From positions 207,072 to 271,071 of the forward strand of contig NZ_QSRL01000002.1 in NCBI RefSeq assembly GCF_003437035.1: 64,000 bases of DNA, read 5' to 3'. Below are positions 7,718 through 15,964 of the stretch, piece by piece. The stretch comes from Collinsella sp. TF08-11AT. GTDB taxonomy: Bacteria; Actinomycetota; Coriobacteriia; Coriobacteriales; Coriobacteriaceae. Made by a program: the position numbers and the translations under genes. The notes under the pieces were generated by a model, which did not search any database, had not been told where the DNA came from, and saw only the letters and a program-made list of their open reading frames with translations. How positions within the stretch are numbered: the first letter of the stretch is position 1; every line of letters begins with the position of its first letter.

Positions 7718-9571
7718 ATGCCCGAGAAGATTGAAGAGCTGGTACGCGCTGCGCTTGCTGCGGCCCAGGAGGCCGGCGACCTTTCCGCATTTGAACTTGA
7801 CGATTGCGCTATCGAGCGACCGGCTGACACTTCTCATGGCGAGTGGACCTCTACCATGGCCCTGAAGTCCGCCAAGCTGGCCCACTGCGCCCCGCGCAAG
7901 ATCGCCGAGGTCATCGTTGCCCATATGCCCGAGGACCCCGCGATCGAGAAGGTCGAGATCGCAGGCCCCGGCTTCATCAACTTCTACCTCTCCGTTGCCG
8001 TCAAGAATGCCATCTTTGGCGAGGCTCGCGAGAAGGGCATGGACTTCGCTAAGTCCAACGTCGGTGGTGGCCTGAAGACCCAGGTCGAGTTCGTTTCCGC
8101 CAACCCCGTCGGCCCCATGCACATCGGCCACGGCCGCTGGGCCGCGCTGGGCGATTCGCTCTGCCGCGTTATGGACCACGCCGGCTATGAGATCCAGCGT
8201 GAGTTCTACATCAATGACCACGGCTCTCAGATGAACACCTTCGGCAACTCCATCAGCACGCGCTATATGCAGCTTGCCGACATCATCGCCAAGCAGGGCG
8301 TTGATATCGACGAGGCTCACAAGCTGCTGATCGCCGACCGTGACGCCTTTGTTGCCGACGAGAACGACGAGCACCCCGAGACCCATCCGTATCAGGACAA
8401 CTTTGCCGAGACCTTGGGCAAGGACTCTTACGGCGGCGACTACATCATCGACGAGGCCGCCGAGTTCTGGCGCACCGACGGCGACAAGTGGGTCGACGCC
8501 GATCCGCAGGAGCGTATGGAGAGCTTCCGTGAGCGCGGCTATGTAAAGATGGTCGACAACATGCGCGACCTCTGCCACGCCGTCAACTGCGACTTTGATC
8601 GTTGGTACTCCGAGCGCTCGCTGTACGTGAAGGACACCGAGGGCGAGACCGCCGGCACCTCTGCCGTCGACCGCGCTTTTGAGAAGCTCGACAAGATGGG
8701 CTACCTCTACACCAAGGACGGCGCCCTGTGGTTCCGTTCCACCGACCTGGGCGACGACAAGGACCGCGTCCTGATCAAGTCCGACGGCGAGTACACCTAC
8801 TTCGCCTCCGATGTTGCCTATCACTGGGATAAGTTCCAGCGCGTCGATCACGTCATCGACATCTGGGGCGCCGACCACCACGGTTACATCGAGCGCGTCC
8901 GCTGCGTCTGCGACGCTCTGGGTTACCCCGGCAAGTTCGAGGTTCTACTGGGCCAGCTCGTCAACCTGCTGCGTAACGGCAAGCCCGTCCGTATGTCCAA
9001 GCGCAAGGGCACCATGGTGACCCTGCAGGAGCTCGTCGACGAGGTCGGCTCCGATGCCGCTCGCTACACGCTCATCTCCAAGAGCTCCAACCAGATGGTC
9101 GACTTCGATATCGAGGCCGTCAAGAAGCGCGACAACTCCAACCCGGTCTATTACGTGCAGTATGCTCATGCCCGCGTGTGCTCCATCCTGCGCCGTGCCG
9201 CCGACGTAACGCCTGAGCAGGCCGACGAGATGGGCATGAAGGCCGTTGCCGCCAAGGCCATCGGTGAGAACGTCGATTACTCGCTGCTGACCGACCCGAC
9301 CGAGCTCGCCCTTTCGCGCAAGCTCAACGAGCTCACCGACCTGATCGCCAGCTGCGCTCGCGATCGCGCCCCGTTCCGTCTGACCCACTTTGCCGAGGAA
9401 CTCGCCGGTGACTTCCACAGCTTCTACGCTGCCTGCCAGGTGCTGCCGAGCGAGGGCCGTCCCGTCGACCCCGAGCTTTCGCGTGCCCGTCTGGCCGCTT
9501 GCGATGCCGTCCGCGTGACGCTCGCCCTGGTGCTCACCCTCGTTGGCGTTTCCGCGCCCGAGCAGATGTAA
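7718..9571 (+). CDS. argS: Arginyl-tRNA synthetase
   Basis: 617 residues from the ATG at 7718, chosen because AAGGAGGAT precedes it; an in-frame upstream start at 7628 lacks such a site. A class I aminoacyl-tRNA synthetase that charges tRNA-Arg. Seen: N-terminal Arg-tRNA synthetase domain, the HIGH motif as MHIGHGRW near residue 135, the KMSKS-equivalent VRMSKRKG in the last third, and a C-terminal anticodon-binding DALR domain. Followed by a good intrinsic terminator at 9619. Confidence 0.97.
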   Translation: MPEKIEELVRAALAAAQEAGDLSAFELDDCAIERPADTSHGEWTSTMALKSAKLAHCAPRKIAEVIVAHMPEDPAIEKVEIAGPGFINFYLSVAVKNAIFGEAREKGMDFAKSNVGGGLKTQVEFVSANPVGPMHIGHGRWAALGDSLCRVMDHAGYEIQREFYINDHGSQMNTFGNSISTRYMQLADIIAKQGVDIDEAHKLLIADRDAFVADENDEHPETHPYQDNFAETLGKDSYGGDYIIDEAAEFWRTDGDKWVDADPQERMESFRERGYVKMVDNMRDLCHAVNCDFDRWYSERSLYVKDTEGETAGTSAVDRAFEKLDKMGYLYTKDGALWFRSTDLGDDKDRVLIKSDGEYTYFASDVAYHWDKFQRVDHVIDIWGADHHGYIERVRCVCDALGYPGKFEVLLGQLVNLLRNGKPVRMSKRKGTMVTLQELVDEVGSDAARYTLISKSSNQMVDFDIEAVKKRDNSNPVYYVQYAHARVCSILRRAADVTPEQADEMGMKAVAAKAIGENVDYSLLTDPTELALSRKLNELTDLIASCARDRAPFRLTHFAEELAGDFHSFYAACQVLPSEGRPVDPELSRARLAACDAVRVTLALVLTLVGVSAPEQM

Positions 9572-9618
9572 TCTGCGGGTCATTTGACCGTGTAGGTTTG
9601 GTTTAACTGAGCCCTATA

Positions 9619-9650
9619 AGCCCGATCTCCCACGGAGGTCGGGCTTTTTT
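9619..9650 (+). terminator. Intrinsic terminator of argS
   Basis: AAGCCCGATCTCC pairs with GGAGGTCGGGCTT around a CAC(G) loop and is followed by TTTTTT. It lies about 50 bases after the argS stop. Confidence 0.85.
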
Positions 9651-9695
9651 CGCAAATGCCGACGTATTGACGAATTTGGAACTGCTGGAAATACG

Positions 9696-9845
9696 AAACT
9701 ATGCCGGTTTACTACGATGAATTGAGAATTTCCAACCACGCCGGCTTTTCGCAAAAAAGCGCAAGGCATCTACCTGCGGTTTTAGTTCAACCGGTTTCGG
9801 AGTAGTCGCGGTTGAGCGATTCATCGTAGTAAACCGCCATAGTTT
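9696..9845. repeat. 150-bp intergenic element with 27-bp terminal inverted repeats
   Basis: The left arm 9696-9722 and right arm 9819-9845 are inverted copies with one mismatch in 27 (core GGTTTACTACGATGAAT). The ~96-base centre is non-coding and includes AT-rich GAATTTCC and GCGCAAAAAAGC-like segments. There is no transposase inside; it sits between the argS terminator and the rho promoter. A miniature inverted-repeat element or a structured RNA are both possible. Confidence 0.6.
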
Positions 9846-9929
9846 TGGCGGAGGCGGTCGGATTTGTGGGCGGTAAACCAAAGAGTATCCCTTTTGACTA
9901 GTCGTTTATGAACGTCCCCGATGACTAAG

Positions 9930-9957
9930 TTGCAGGTGACGGCGGTTGTGTTACACT
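9930..9957 (+). promoter_or_regulatory. Probable rho promoter
   Basis: TTGCAG (9930-9935) and TACACT (9952-9957) are spaced by 16 bases. Transcription from here would give a leader of about 140 bases before the rho GTG start, room for the autoregulation known for rho in other bacteria, though no specific leader structure is recognised. Confidence 0.5.
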
Positions 9958-10100
9958 AACGCTGCGTAGTTGACGCAATCATCTCGATACAGATCAATGA
10001 TGTCCGTCGTTTTGAACGGAACTAGACTGTTTAGCCGCCCTGAAGGTTTATGCAGGGAGCATGTGATCACAGGGCTTGAAAAGAAAGTTGAGCAAACACT

Positions 10101-12647
10101 GTGTCTGATCAACAGCAAGAAAACGAAATAACGACGACGCAAGCCGCTCCCGCTGCACCGGTTGCGTCGGACCAGGTCGCGGCGCCCGCGCAAGCCTCGG
10201 CTCCCGAGACGCCTAAGGCTGCTTCGACGCCTGCGCCTGCAACTGGTGAGGAGGCTGCTCCGGCAAAGCCCATGCGTACGCGCCGCACGGCCAAGCCTAC
10301 CGCTGACGGCGAGGAGGTCACCAAGCCCAAGCGCCGTACCACGCGCACGACGCGCGTCAAGCGCACCGTTGCAGCTGACTCCTCGGCGCCGATTTCCGAT
10401 GAGGTCGCGCAGGCACGTGCGTTGGCGCAGATTAGCGAGGCTCAGGTGGTGCGCGCCCGCCGTCGTGCTGCCGAGCGCGAGGCCGCGGCTCTGACCGAGC
10501 TTGCAGCTCCGTCTGTGCCCGAGACGCCTGCCGCCACCGAGACCCCTGTCGCCGACCAGCCGACCGAGAAGCCGGTACCGCGCACACGCCGCCGCACGGC
10601 TGCTAAGGCCGAGCAGGTTGCTGAACAGGTAACCCCCGAGCTCACTGAGGCTTCGGTCCGTTCCGCGGCAGGGGAGGGCACATCGCCTGTTGAGCCCGCT
10701 GTGCCTGTCGAGGCCAGCGAAGTTCCCGTTGTCGATCCGGCTTTGCGCCCGCACCGTCGCGGTCGCAAGCCCAAGGCCTTTGTCGAGGCAGAGAAGGCCG
10801 CAGCAGCAGCCGCCGCCGCTCGGGATGCTGCGGCGACCGCCGAGTCTGCAACCGCTGCCGATGCACCCGTCCAGGATGCTACGACTTCCGAGGCCGCTCC
10901 CGCCGATGCCGAGCCCGCCGACGTCCGTCCCGGTCGCAGCCGTCGTACTGCTGCTAAGCGCACGTCCAAGGCCAAGGCTGCCAAGAAGGGTGCGTCCGAG
11001 GATTCTGCCGAGACGACCGCCGATGCGTCGACTGATGTCGCCAAGGCCCAGGACGTCGAACAGCTTGCGTCCGAGAAGCCCAAGCGCGGTCGTAAGAAGT
11101 CCGTTAAGGCCAAGGCGTCCGAGCAGCAGGATGTCGAAGCGCAGGTTGATTCTGGCGCCGAGGCCAATGACGCCGCCGCGGCCAATGTTGGCACCGCCGC
11201 AACCGATGGTGCCGCCCCCGCTGAGGGCGAAGACGGCACTCGTCCCAACCGTCGCCAGCACAAGCGCAACGACGAGCGCAACGAGCGTAAGGACGACCGC
11301 AACAACGACCGTCGCAACCGCCAGCGCGATCGCAAACAGCGCAACAAGGAGCGTAATGCCGCTCCCACCGAGCCCACGCTTTCGCGCGAGGAACTCGCGG
11401 CCATGAAGGTCGCTGAGCTGCGCGAGAAGGCTAAGGAGTTCGAGATCGAGACGACCGGCAAGAAGAAGGCCGAGCTCGTCGAGGAAATCTACGTCACCGC
11501 TGCGAAGGCCGAGGGCTTCCGCGACATCAAGGGCATTCTGCAGATTCGCCCGGACAGCTCCGGCATCATCCACGCCCATGGCTACATGAAGTCCAACGAC
11601 GACGCCTTCGTGCCCGCCTACCTCATCCGCTCCGCGCGCCTGCGCACGGGCGACGTCATCGAGGGCTCGCTGCGTCCTTCGCGCGGCGGCGACAAGCGCG
11701 CCGGCCTCGCCAAAATCACGACCGTCAACGGTCTGGACCCCGAGCAGATTCGCAACCGTCCCAAGTTCGGCGACCTCACCCCGGTCTATCCCAACGAGCC
11801 GCTGCGCATGGAGCACGGCAAGGATTCCATCACCGGTCGCGCCATCGACATCGTGTCGCCGATTGGCAAGGGCCAGCGCGGCCTGATCGTGTCCCCGCCC
11901 AAGGCCGGCAAGACCACGATCCTCAAGAAGATCTGCCAGTCTATCTCGATTAACAACCCCGAGGTGCACCTCATCTGCCTGCTCGTCGACGAGCGCCCCG
12001 AAGAGGTCACCGATATGCAGCGTTCCATCAAGGGTGAGGTTGTGGCGTCGACCTTCGATATGCCTGCCGACAACCACACCCGCGTGGCAGAGCTCGTCAT
12101 CGAGCGCGCCAAGCGCATCGTGGAGCTGGGTGGCGACGTCGTGGTGGTGCTCGACTCCATCACGCGTCTTGCCCGTGCCTACAACTTGGCGGCGCCCGCC
12201 TCAGGCCGCATCCTTTCGGGCGGCGTCGATTCGGCGGCCCTGTATCCGCCCAAGCGCTTCCTAGGCGCAGCCCGCAATATCGAGAACGGTGGCTCGCTCA
12301 CCATCCTGGCCTCTGCCCTCATCGACACCGGTTCCAAGATGGACGAGGTCATTTTCGAGGAGTTCAAGGGCACCGGCAACATGGAGCTTAAGCTCGACCG
12401 CGACCTGGCCGACCGCCGCATCTTCCCGGCTATCGACCCCGTTGCCTCCGGTACGCGTAACGAGGACCTGTTGGTCGACGAGCAGATGCGCCCGTTTGTC
12501 TTTGGTCTGCGTCGCATTCTTGCCGGCATGAACAACACCGAGCGCGCGGCCGCATCGTTTATCAAGGGTCTTAAGGGCACCAACACCAACCAGGAGTTCC
12601 TGGTGCGTTCGGCCAAAAAACACAGCGACTACGAGCAGACGTTCTAG
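10101..12647 (+). CDS. rho: Transcription termination factor Rho with long N-terminal extension
   Basis: 848 residues, about twice the E. coli length. Residues ~1-425 are a low-complexity extension rich in Ala, Glu, Pro, Lys and Arg, including basic RRRTAAK-like blocks and a run of NDRRNRQRDRKQRNKERN before the core. The conserved core begins with the Rho N-terminal helix bundle (SREELAAMKVAELREKAK), then the RNA-binding OB fold (GILQIRPDSSGIIHAHGYM), then the hexameric RecA-type ATPase with Walker A PPKAGKTT near residue 600 and Walker B VVVVLDSITRLARAYN. The start is GTG at 10101 with a weak AAGAAAG site. Rho ends RNA synthesis at untranslated transcripts; extended Rho is common in actinobacteria and the added region binds RNA in studied cases. 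Followed by a strong terminator. Confidence 0.96.
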   Translation: MSDQQQENEITTTQAAPAAPVASDQVAAPAQASAPETPKAASTPAPATGEEAAPAKPMRTRRTAKPTADGEEVTKPKRRTTRTTRVKRTVAADSSAPISDEVAQARALAQISEAQVVRARRRAAEREAAALTELAAPSVPETPAATETPVADQPTEKPVPRTRRRTAAKAEQVAEQVTPELTEASVRSAAGEGTSPVEPAVPVEASEVPVVDPALRPHRRGRKPKAFVEAEKAAAAAAAARDAAATAESATAADAPVQDATTSEAAPADAEPADVRPGRSRRTAAKRTSKAKAAKKGASEDSAETTADASTDVAKAQDVEQLASEKPKRGRKKSVKAKASEQQDVEAQVDSGAEANDAAAANVGTAATDGAAPAEGEDGTRPNRRQHKRNDERNERKDDRNNDRRNRQRDRKQRNKERNAAPTEPTLSREELAAMKVAELREKAKEFEIETTGKKKAELVEEIYVTAAKAEGFRDIKGILQIRPDSSGIIHAHGYMKSNDDAFVPAYLIRSARLRTGDVIEGSLRPSRGGDKRAGLAKITTVNGLDPEQIRNRPKFGDLTPVYPNEPLRMEHGKDSITGRAIDIVSPIGKGQRGLIVSPPKAGKTTILKKICQSISINNPEVHLICLLVDERPEEVTDMQRSIKGEVVASTFDMPADNHTRVAELVIERAKRIVELGGDVVVVLDSITRLARAYNLAAPASGRILSGGVDSAALYPPKRFLGAARNIENGGSLTILASALIDTGSKMDEVIFEEFKGTGNMELKLDRDLADRRIFPAIDPVASGTRNEDLLVDEQMRPFVFGLRRILAGMNNTERAAASFIKGLKGTNTNQEFLVRSAKKHSDYEQTF

Positions 12648-12684
12648 GTTGTCATCCACGCGCAGCGATAGTCATCAATGCGAT

Positions 12685-12716
12685 AAAGGGTCGGGGCTTT
12701 GAGCCTCGGCCCTTTT
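12685..12716 (+). terminator. Intrinsic terminator of rho
   Basis: AAGGGTCGGGGC pairs with GCCTCGGCCCTT (G-U wobbles included) around TTTGA and runs into TTTT, about 40 bases after the rho stop. Confidence 0.8.
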
Positions 12717-12795
12717 CCATAGCGCCGCTCCGCGCTTATTTTTGACCGTAAGACCGACGAGCAGCAGGTTTCCCGTTTCAATCCGACATCGTCGC

Positions 12796-12824
12796 TTGCA
12801 ATCGACAGGGCGGTTTCGCATAAT
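12796..12824 (+). promoter_or_regulatory. Probable promoter for the 12961 gene
   Basis: TTGCAA and CATAAT are spaced by 17 bases. The leader that follows (about 130 bases) contains a small GGGGC-ATA-GCCCC-type hairpin at 12880-12892 and nothing else recognised. Confidence 0.5.
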
Positions 12825-12960
12825 AGCTTTTAAGCTTCGCGACGGAAAACGCAGATGAAACGAACCATATACCGTTGCTTTGGGGCATAGCCCCGCTTCA
12901 TCTTCTCTCGCGCAGCCAACTGAATGATGCGATTTGGGTGCTGGAAGATGGGGAGAGCTC

Positions 12961-14361
12961 ATGGCTTCTTCTGATGCAACACAACGAGCAGTCCTTGCCG
13001 GACTTTCGTGCGGGATCGGCCTTGCCGCTCCCGTGGTTATGTATGCCGCGACGCTGCCGTTTTCGTCGGTGAACGAGACGGTCGTGGCGGGTGCGGTTCC
13101 CTTCGCCGTGGGCGCGGTGGCGGGCGTGGGCATCTATGCCGCCTCGCTGGGTATCTCCGAGTATCGTGCGCAGCGTGAAGAGCGTCTGTTCCAGCCCGAT
13201 GCCATGGGCGGTGCCGCCAATCTCAATCAGCATCAAAGCGAGTTCAAGACCGCCTCGATTCCAGCTCAGCAGCAGGATGCGACTCCTTACGCTGCGACTT
13301 CTGCTTCTCAGGCTCAGTCGGAGCAGTCTACCTCGGCATTCCTTTCCGGCCTGACCGGTGCGTTCCAGCGCCGTCATGCCGATGATGGTGTCCCTACCAT
13401 CGCTCGAGCCGCAGATGCTATGGACGAGGACGAGGCTTGGTCTATGATCGACAGTATGCTCGACGACGATTCGCCGGTGAGCTGCGACCCTGCACACTCG
13501 CGCGACGTCTATCAAGTCGCCATCGACGAGCTCACCAACGGCGGGCAGTCCGGTTCCTTCAATCGCGACGACATCGCCGCCGCGGCACGCGCCGTGTCTG
13601 GCTCCCAGGCCGCCCCTGCGGGCAGCACGGCGGCTTTCGTGGCACTCGTCGCCAACGCGGCAGCCAATAACGCCTACAGCGCTACCTCGGCGGACGCGAA
13701 CGCTTCTGCCGATAATTCGTACGTTGATGAAGCCATGACCGCGGACGAGGAGGCCGTTGCCGCCCGCCGCGCCGCCGAAAGCTCGCTTTGGGGCGCTCCT
13801 GCCCAGCAGCAGGCGGCTGAGGCTGCGCCGTACAACGCAAACCTCGCCAGCATGCCTATCATCTCCGGTGTCGCGGACATCGATCTCGATGACCTCGATG
13901 AGCCTGCAGCCATCACCGCATCGATTGATGCCCAAGATCGCATCGACACCGGCGACCTTCCGGACGCCTCGCTCGAGGTTGATGTCCCCATGGCCGATTG
14001 CACGGGCCACGAGGACATGTGGGCCGCCGCCACCGCGATTCTGGATGAGGTTGACGAGTCCGCTCCTGTTGTAGCGCCCGCTCCCGTCGCTGCCCCTCAG
14101 CCTGCTGCCCCCGCCTATGTTGGCCGTCACAGCGCTGTGTTCCCCGAGGATACTGCCCGCATCTCGCGTGAGAGCATCGAGCGAGCCGAGGCTATTGCCG
14201 CCGGCATTATGGAAAATCGTCGTCACGAGCGCGTCAATCAGATCCTCGAGGAAGAGATCGAGCGCCTGCAGTCCTCTACCGCCAAGCGTACGGGCCGTGC
14301 CTATCTGAGCGTTATCGAGGGCGGTACCGCCAGCTTCGCGCCGCTCCGCGCGGAGGCATAA
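12961..14361 (+). CDS. Membrane-anchored Ala/Asp-rich protein of unknown function
   Basis: 466 residues from the ATG at 12961, preceded by GGGGAGAG; an upstream TTG at 12934 is less likely. Two hydrophobic segments near the N-terminus (about residues 9-30, GLSCGIGLAAPVVMYAATL, and 36-62) should form a membrane hairpin. The remaining ~400 residues are soluble, acidic and rich in Ala, with long disordered-looking stretches (QQQDATPYAATSASQAQ; PVVAPAPVAAPQPAAPA) and a charged, helical C-terminal segment around RHERVNQILEEEIERLQ. No known domain is recognised. It is followed 7 bases later by the VanZ-like gene and shares its terminator, so the two are probably an operon. Confidence 0.75.
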   Translation: MASSDATQRAVLAGLSCGIGLAAPVVMYAATLPFSSVNETVVAGAVPFAVGAVAGVGIYAASLGISEYRAQREERLFQPDAMGGAANLNQHQSEFKTASIPAQQQDATPYAATSASQAQSEQSTSAFLSGLTGAFQRRHADDGVPTIARAADAMDEDEAWSMIDSMLDDDSPVSCDPAHSRDVYQVAIDELTNGGQSGSFNRDDIAAAARAVSGSQAAPAGSTAAFVALVANAAANNAYSATSADANASADNSYVDEAMTADEEAVAARRAAESSLWGAPAQQQAAEAAPYNANLASMPIISGVADIDLDDLDEPAAITASIDAQDRIDTGDLPDASLEVDVPMADCTGHEDMWAAATAILDEVDESAPVVAPAPVAAPQPAAPAYVGRHSAVFPEDTARISRESIERAEAIAAGIMENRRHERVNQILEEEIERLQSSTAKRTGRAYLSVIEGGTASFAPLRAEA

Positions 14362-14368
14362 CTTCTGC

Positions 14369-14818
14369 ATGGTTAAGATCAATCGAAAATGGGCGGTCGT
14401 GACCTGCCTGATGGCGCTCTTGATCTGGGGCAATTCGCTGGTTCCCGGCTCGGGGTCGGGCTCGCTGAGCCTAACAGTCATGGAAGCTATCCGCGGTTCC
14501 CTGCACGGCGTGGGACTTCCATATGCATGGGTGACCAATTTTGTTGTTCGCAAGTGCGCGCATTTTACCGAGTATATGGTGCTCGGTATCTTGGCAACGC
14601 ACGCCTTTGATTTTGAGGGCCGGCGCACCTTTGACGTGCTGCTGCCCACGGCGGTGTTCCTGCTGCTGATTCCCTCGATCGACGAGACGATTCAGCTCTT
14701 TGTGCCGGGACGCGCCGGCATGATCACCGATGTGATGATCGACTGCTGTGGTGCGGCAACGGGCGTTGTGCTCCGATATCTCTTACGGCCGCTGATGCGC
14801 GCCAAAAAAGCCGCCTAG
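14369..14818 (+). CDS. VanZ-like family membrane protein
   Basis: 149 residues with four predicted membrane helices. The VanZ-family signature is visible: an N-terminal helix, RKCAHFTEYMVLGIL (conserved Lys/His/Glu in helix two), the central IPSIDETIQLFVPGRAGMITDV motif and a final helix with GAATGVVLRYLL. VanZ itself gives teicoplanin tolerance in enterococci; the molecular role of the wider family is unsettled, so no resistance function is claimed. The ATG at 14369 is preceded by GCGGAGGCA and lies 7 bases after the upstream gene. Its stop codon lies inside the terminator stem. Confidence 0.85.
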   Translation: MVKINRKWAVVTCLMALLIWGNSLVPGSGSGSLSLTVMEAIRGSLHGVGLPYAWVTNFVVRKCAHFTEYMVLGILATHAFDFEGRRTFDVLLPTAVFLLLIPSIDETIQLFVPGRAGMITDVMIDCCGAATGVVLRYLLRPLMRAKKAA

Positions 14819-14851
14819 GACGTATTGTTTGGTCCTAGGCGGCCTTTTTTA
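14804..14851. terminator. Bidirectional terminator
   Basis: GCCGCCTAGGAC and its complement GTCCTAGGCGGC form a long stem around GTATTGTTTG, flanked by AAAAAA on the left and TTTTTT on the right. It terminates the VanZ-like gene on the plus strand (its TAG is in the stem) and can terminate the convergent ROK kinase on the minus strand. Confidence 0.85.
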
Positions 14852-14932
14852 TTTGAGGGCTTATATGAGGCGTGGTGGCGTCGTTCCGTAGGTCGGATTT
14901 GCCGGGCGCGCCACGCCCTGTGGGTGCGTCTG

Positions 14933-15823
14933 CTACTGAAGCGCCTGAGCGCCCAGGGCCAAGCAGCCCATAATGCCCTGTTTGCCCTCGAGGCTGTTGT
15001 TGACGATATAGCTATCAATGTCGGCCATCTCGGGCGTGACGATGTAGCCGTTGAGCATCTCGGCGCACTTCTTGCGCGCGAGCGGCACGATGGGAGTGTG
15101 GTCGGCCACGCCGCCGCCGACGATGATCTTTTGCGGCGCGTAGCACAGCGTGTAGGTCATGAGTGCCTGTGCCAGATAGCCGGCGAGCAGGTCCATGGCT
15201 TCCGGGTCATCAGCCATGTCTCCGGCGCTCTTGCCATCCCAGCGCTTTCTAACGCCGGGGCCGGCGATGAGGCCCTCGAGGCAGTTGTCGTGGAAGGGGC
15301 AGCCGCTGTGCTCGCCGATGGTGTCGCGCGGGTCGCGCGTGACCAGGATGTGGCCGGCCTCGGGATGCATCATGCCGTGCACGAGCTTACCGCCCGAGAG
15401 CACGCCGGCGCCCACGCCGGTACCGATGGTCAGATACACCACGTCAGTGAGGCCCTGGGCGCAACCAAAGGTGACCTTGCCCAGGCAGGCGACGTTGACG
15501 TCGGTGTCGTAGCCGCAGGGAATATTGAGCTCGTTTTGGATGGTGCCCAGCAGGTCAAAGTAGCGCCATGCCGTTTTGGGCGTCTCCAGGATCTTGCCGT
15601 ATTGGGACGAGGCAGGGTTGACTGCGGTGGGGCCAAAGGCGCCGATGCCCAGCGCGGCGATGTCCTTGTCGGCAAACCATGCGTTGACGGCCTCAACGGT
15701 CTCCTGCGGGGTCGTGGTCGCAATCTGCTCGCGTTCCAGGACCGTGCCGTCTGCATAGCCCGTGGCGCAGACCATCTTGGTGCCGCCGGCCTCGAGCGCT
15801 CCGATAAGCTGCTGCTCTGCCAT
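14933..15823 (-). CDS. ROK-family sugar kinase, fructokinase-like
   Basis: 296 residues, full length for bacterial ROK kinases. Seen: ATP-binding GALEAGGTKMVCATG at the N-terminus, the acid/base region with CGYDTDVNVA, the second phosphate loop TIGTGVGAGVLSGG, and a zinc site around residues 155-180 (GHILV..., then HSGCPFHDNCLEGL). The CPFHDNCLEG pattern matches the fructokinase/mannokinase subgroup, so fructose or mannose is the likely substrate, producing the 6-phosphate. The start is supported by GGAGAGAGGA. A 9-bp inverted repeat upstream (15864-15897) may be its operator. It stands alone with terminators on both sides. Confidence 0.88.
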   Translation of the reverse strand: MAEQQLIGALEAGGTKMVCATGYADGTVLEREQIATTTPQETVEAVNAWFADKDIAALGIGAFGPTAVNPASSQYGKILETPKTAWRYFDLLGTIQNELNIPCGYDTDVNVACLGKVTFGCAQGLTDVVYLTIGTGVGAGVLSGGKLVHGMMHPEAGHILVTRDPRDTIGEHSGCPFHDNCLEGLIAGPGVRKRWDGKSAGDMADDPEAMDLLAGYLAQALMTYTLCYAPQKIIVGGGVADHTPIVPLARKKCAEMLNGYIVTPEMADIDSYIVNNSLEGKQGIMGCLALGAQALQ

Positions 15824-15863
15824 AGTATTCCTCTCTCCGGGATGAGTTGCTCCGTGACTAAAA

Positions 15864-15897
15864 TATAGCGCTCTAAACCATTTAAGAAAGCGCTATA
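15864..15897 (-). promoter_or_regulatory. 9-bp inverted repeat in the ROK kinase promoter region
   Basis: TATAGCGCT (15864-15872) and AGCGCTATA (15889-15897) are perfect inverted copies separated by 16 bases. On the minus strand one arm runs into a TATATT hexamer that could be a -10 box with TTTCTT 16 bases upstream, placing the arms as a possible operator. The regulator is not in the window. Confidence 0.45.
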
Positions 15898-15898
15898 A

Positions 15899-15939
15899 AA
15901 AGAAGCCTCGCAACGCGGCGGGCGATGCGGGGCTTCTTT
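15899..15939 (-). terminator. Intrinsic terminator of the aminotransferase gene
   Basis: AAAGAAGCCTCGCA (15899-15912) pairs with TGCGGGGCTTCTTT (15926-15939). Read on the minus strand the stem ends in TTCTTTTTAT, just past the aminotransferase stop at 15965. Confidence 0.75.
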
Positions 15940-15964
15940 GGTTACTTTAGTTGCCGGGCCGTCT

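Noticed and set aside
9951..12077. Long minus-strand open frame antisense to rho
   Set aside because: It mirrors the GC-rich, low-complexity rho extension, has repetitive Leu/Gly/Arg composition and no supporting ribosome-binding site or domain.
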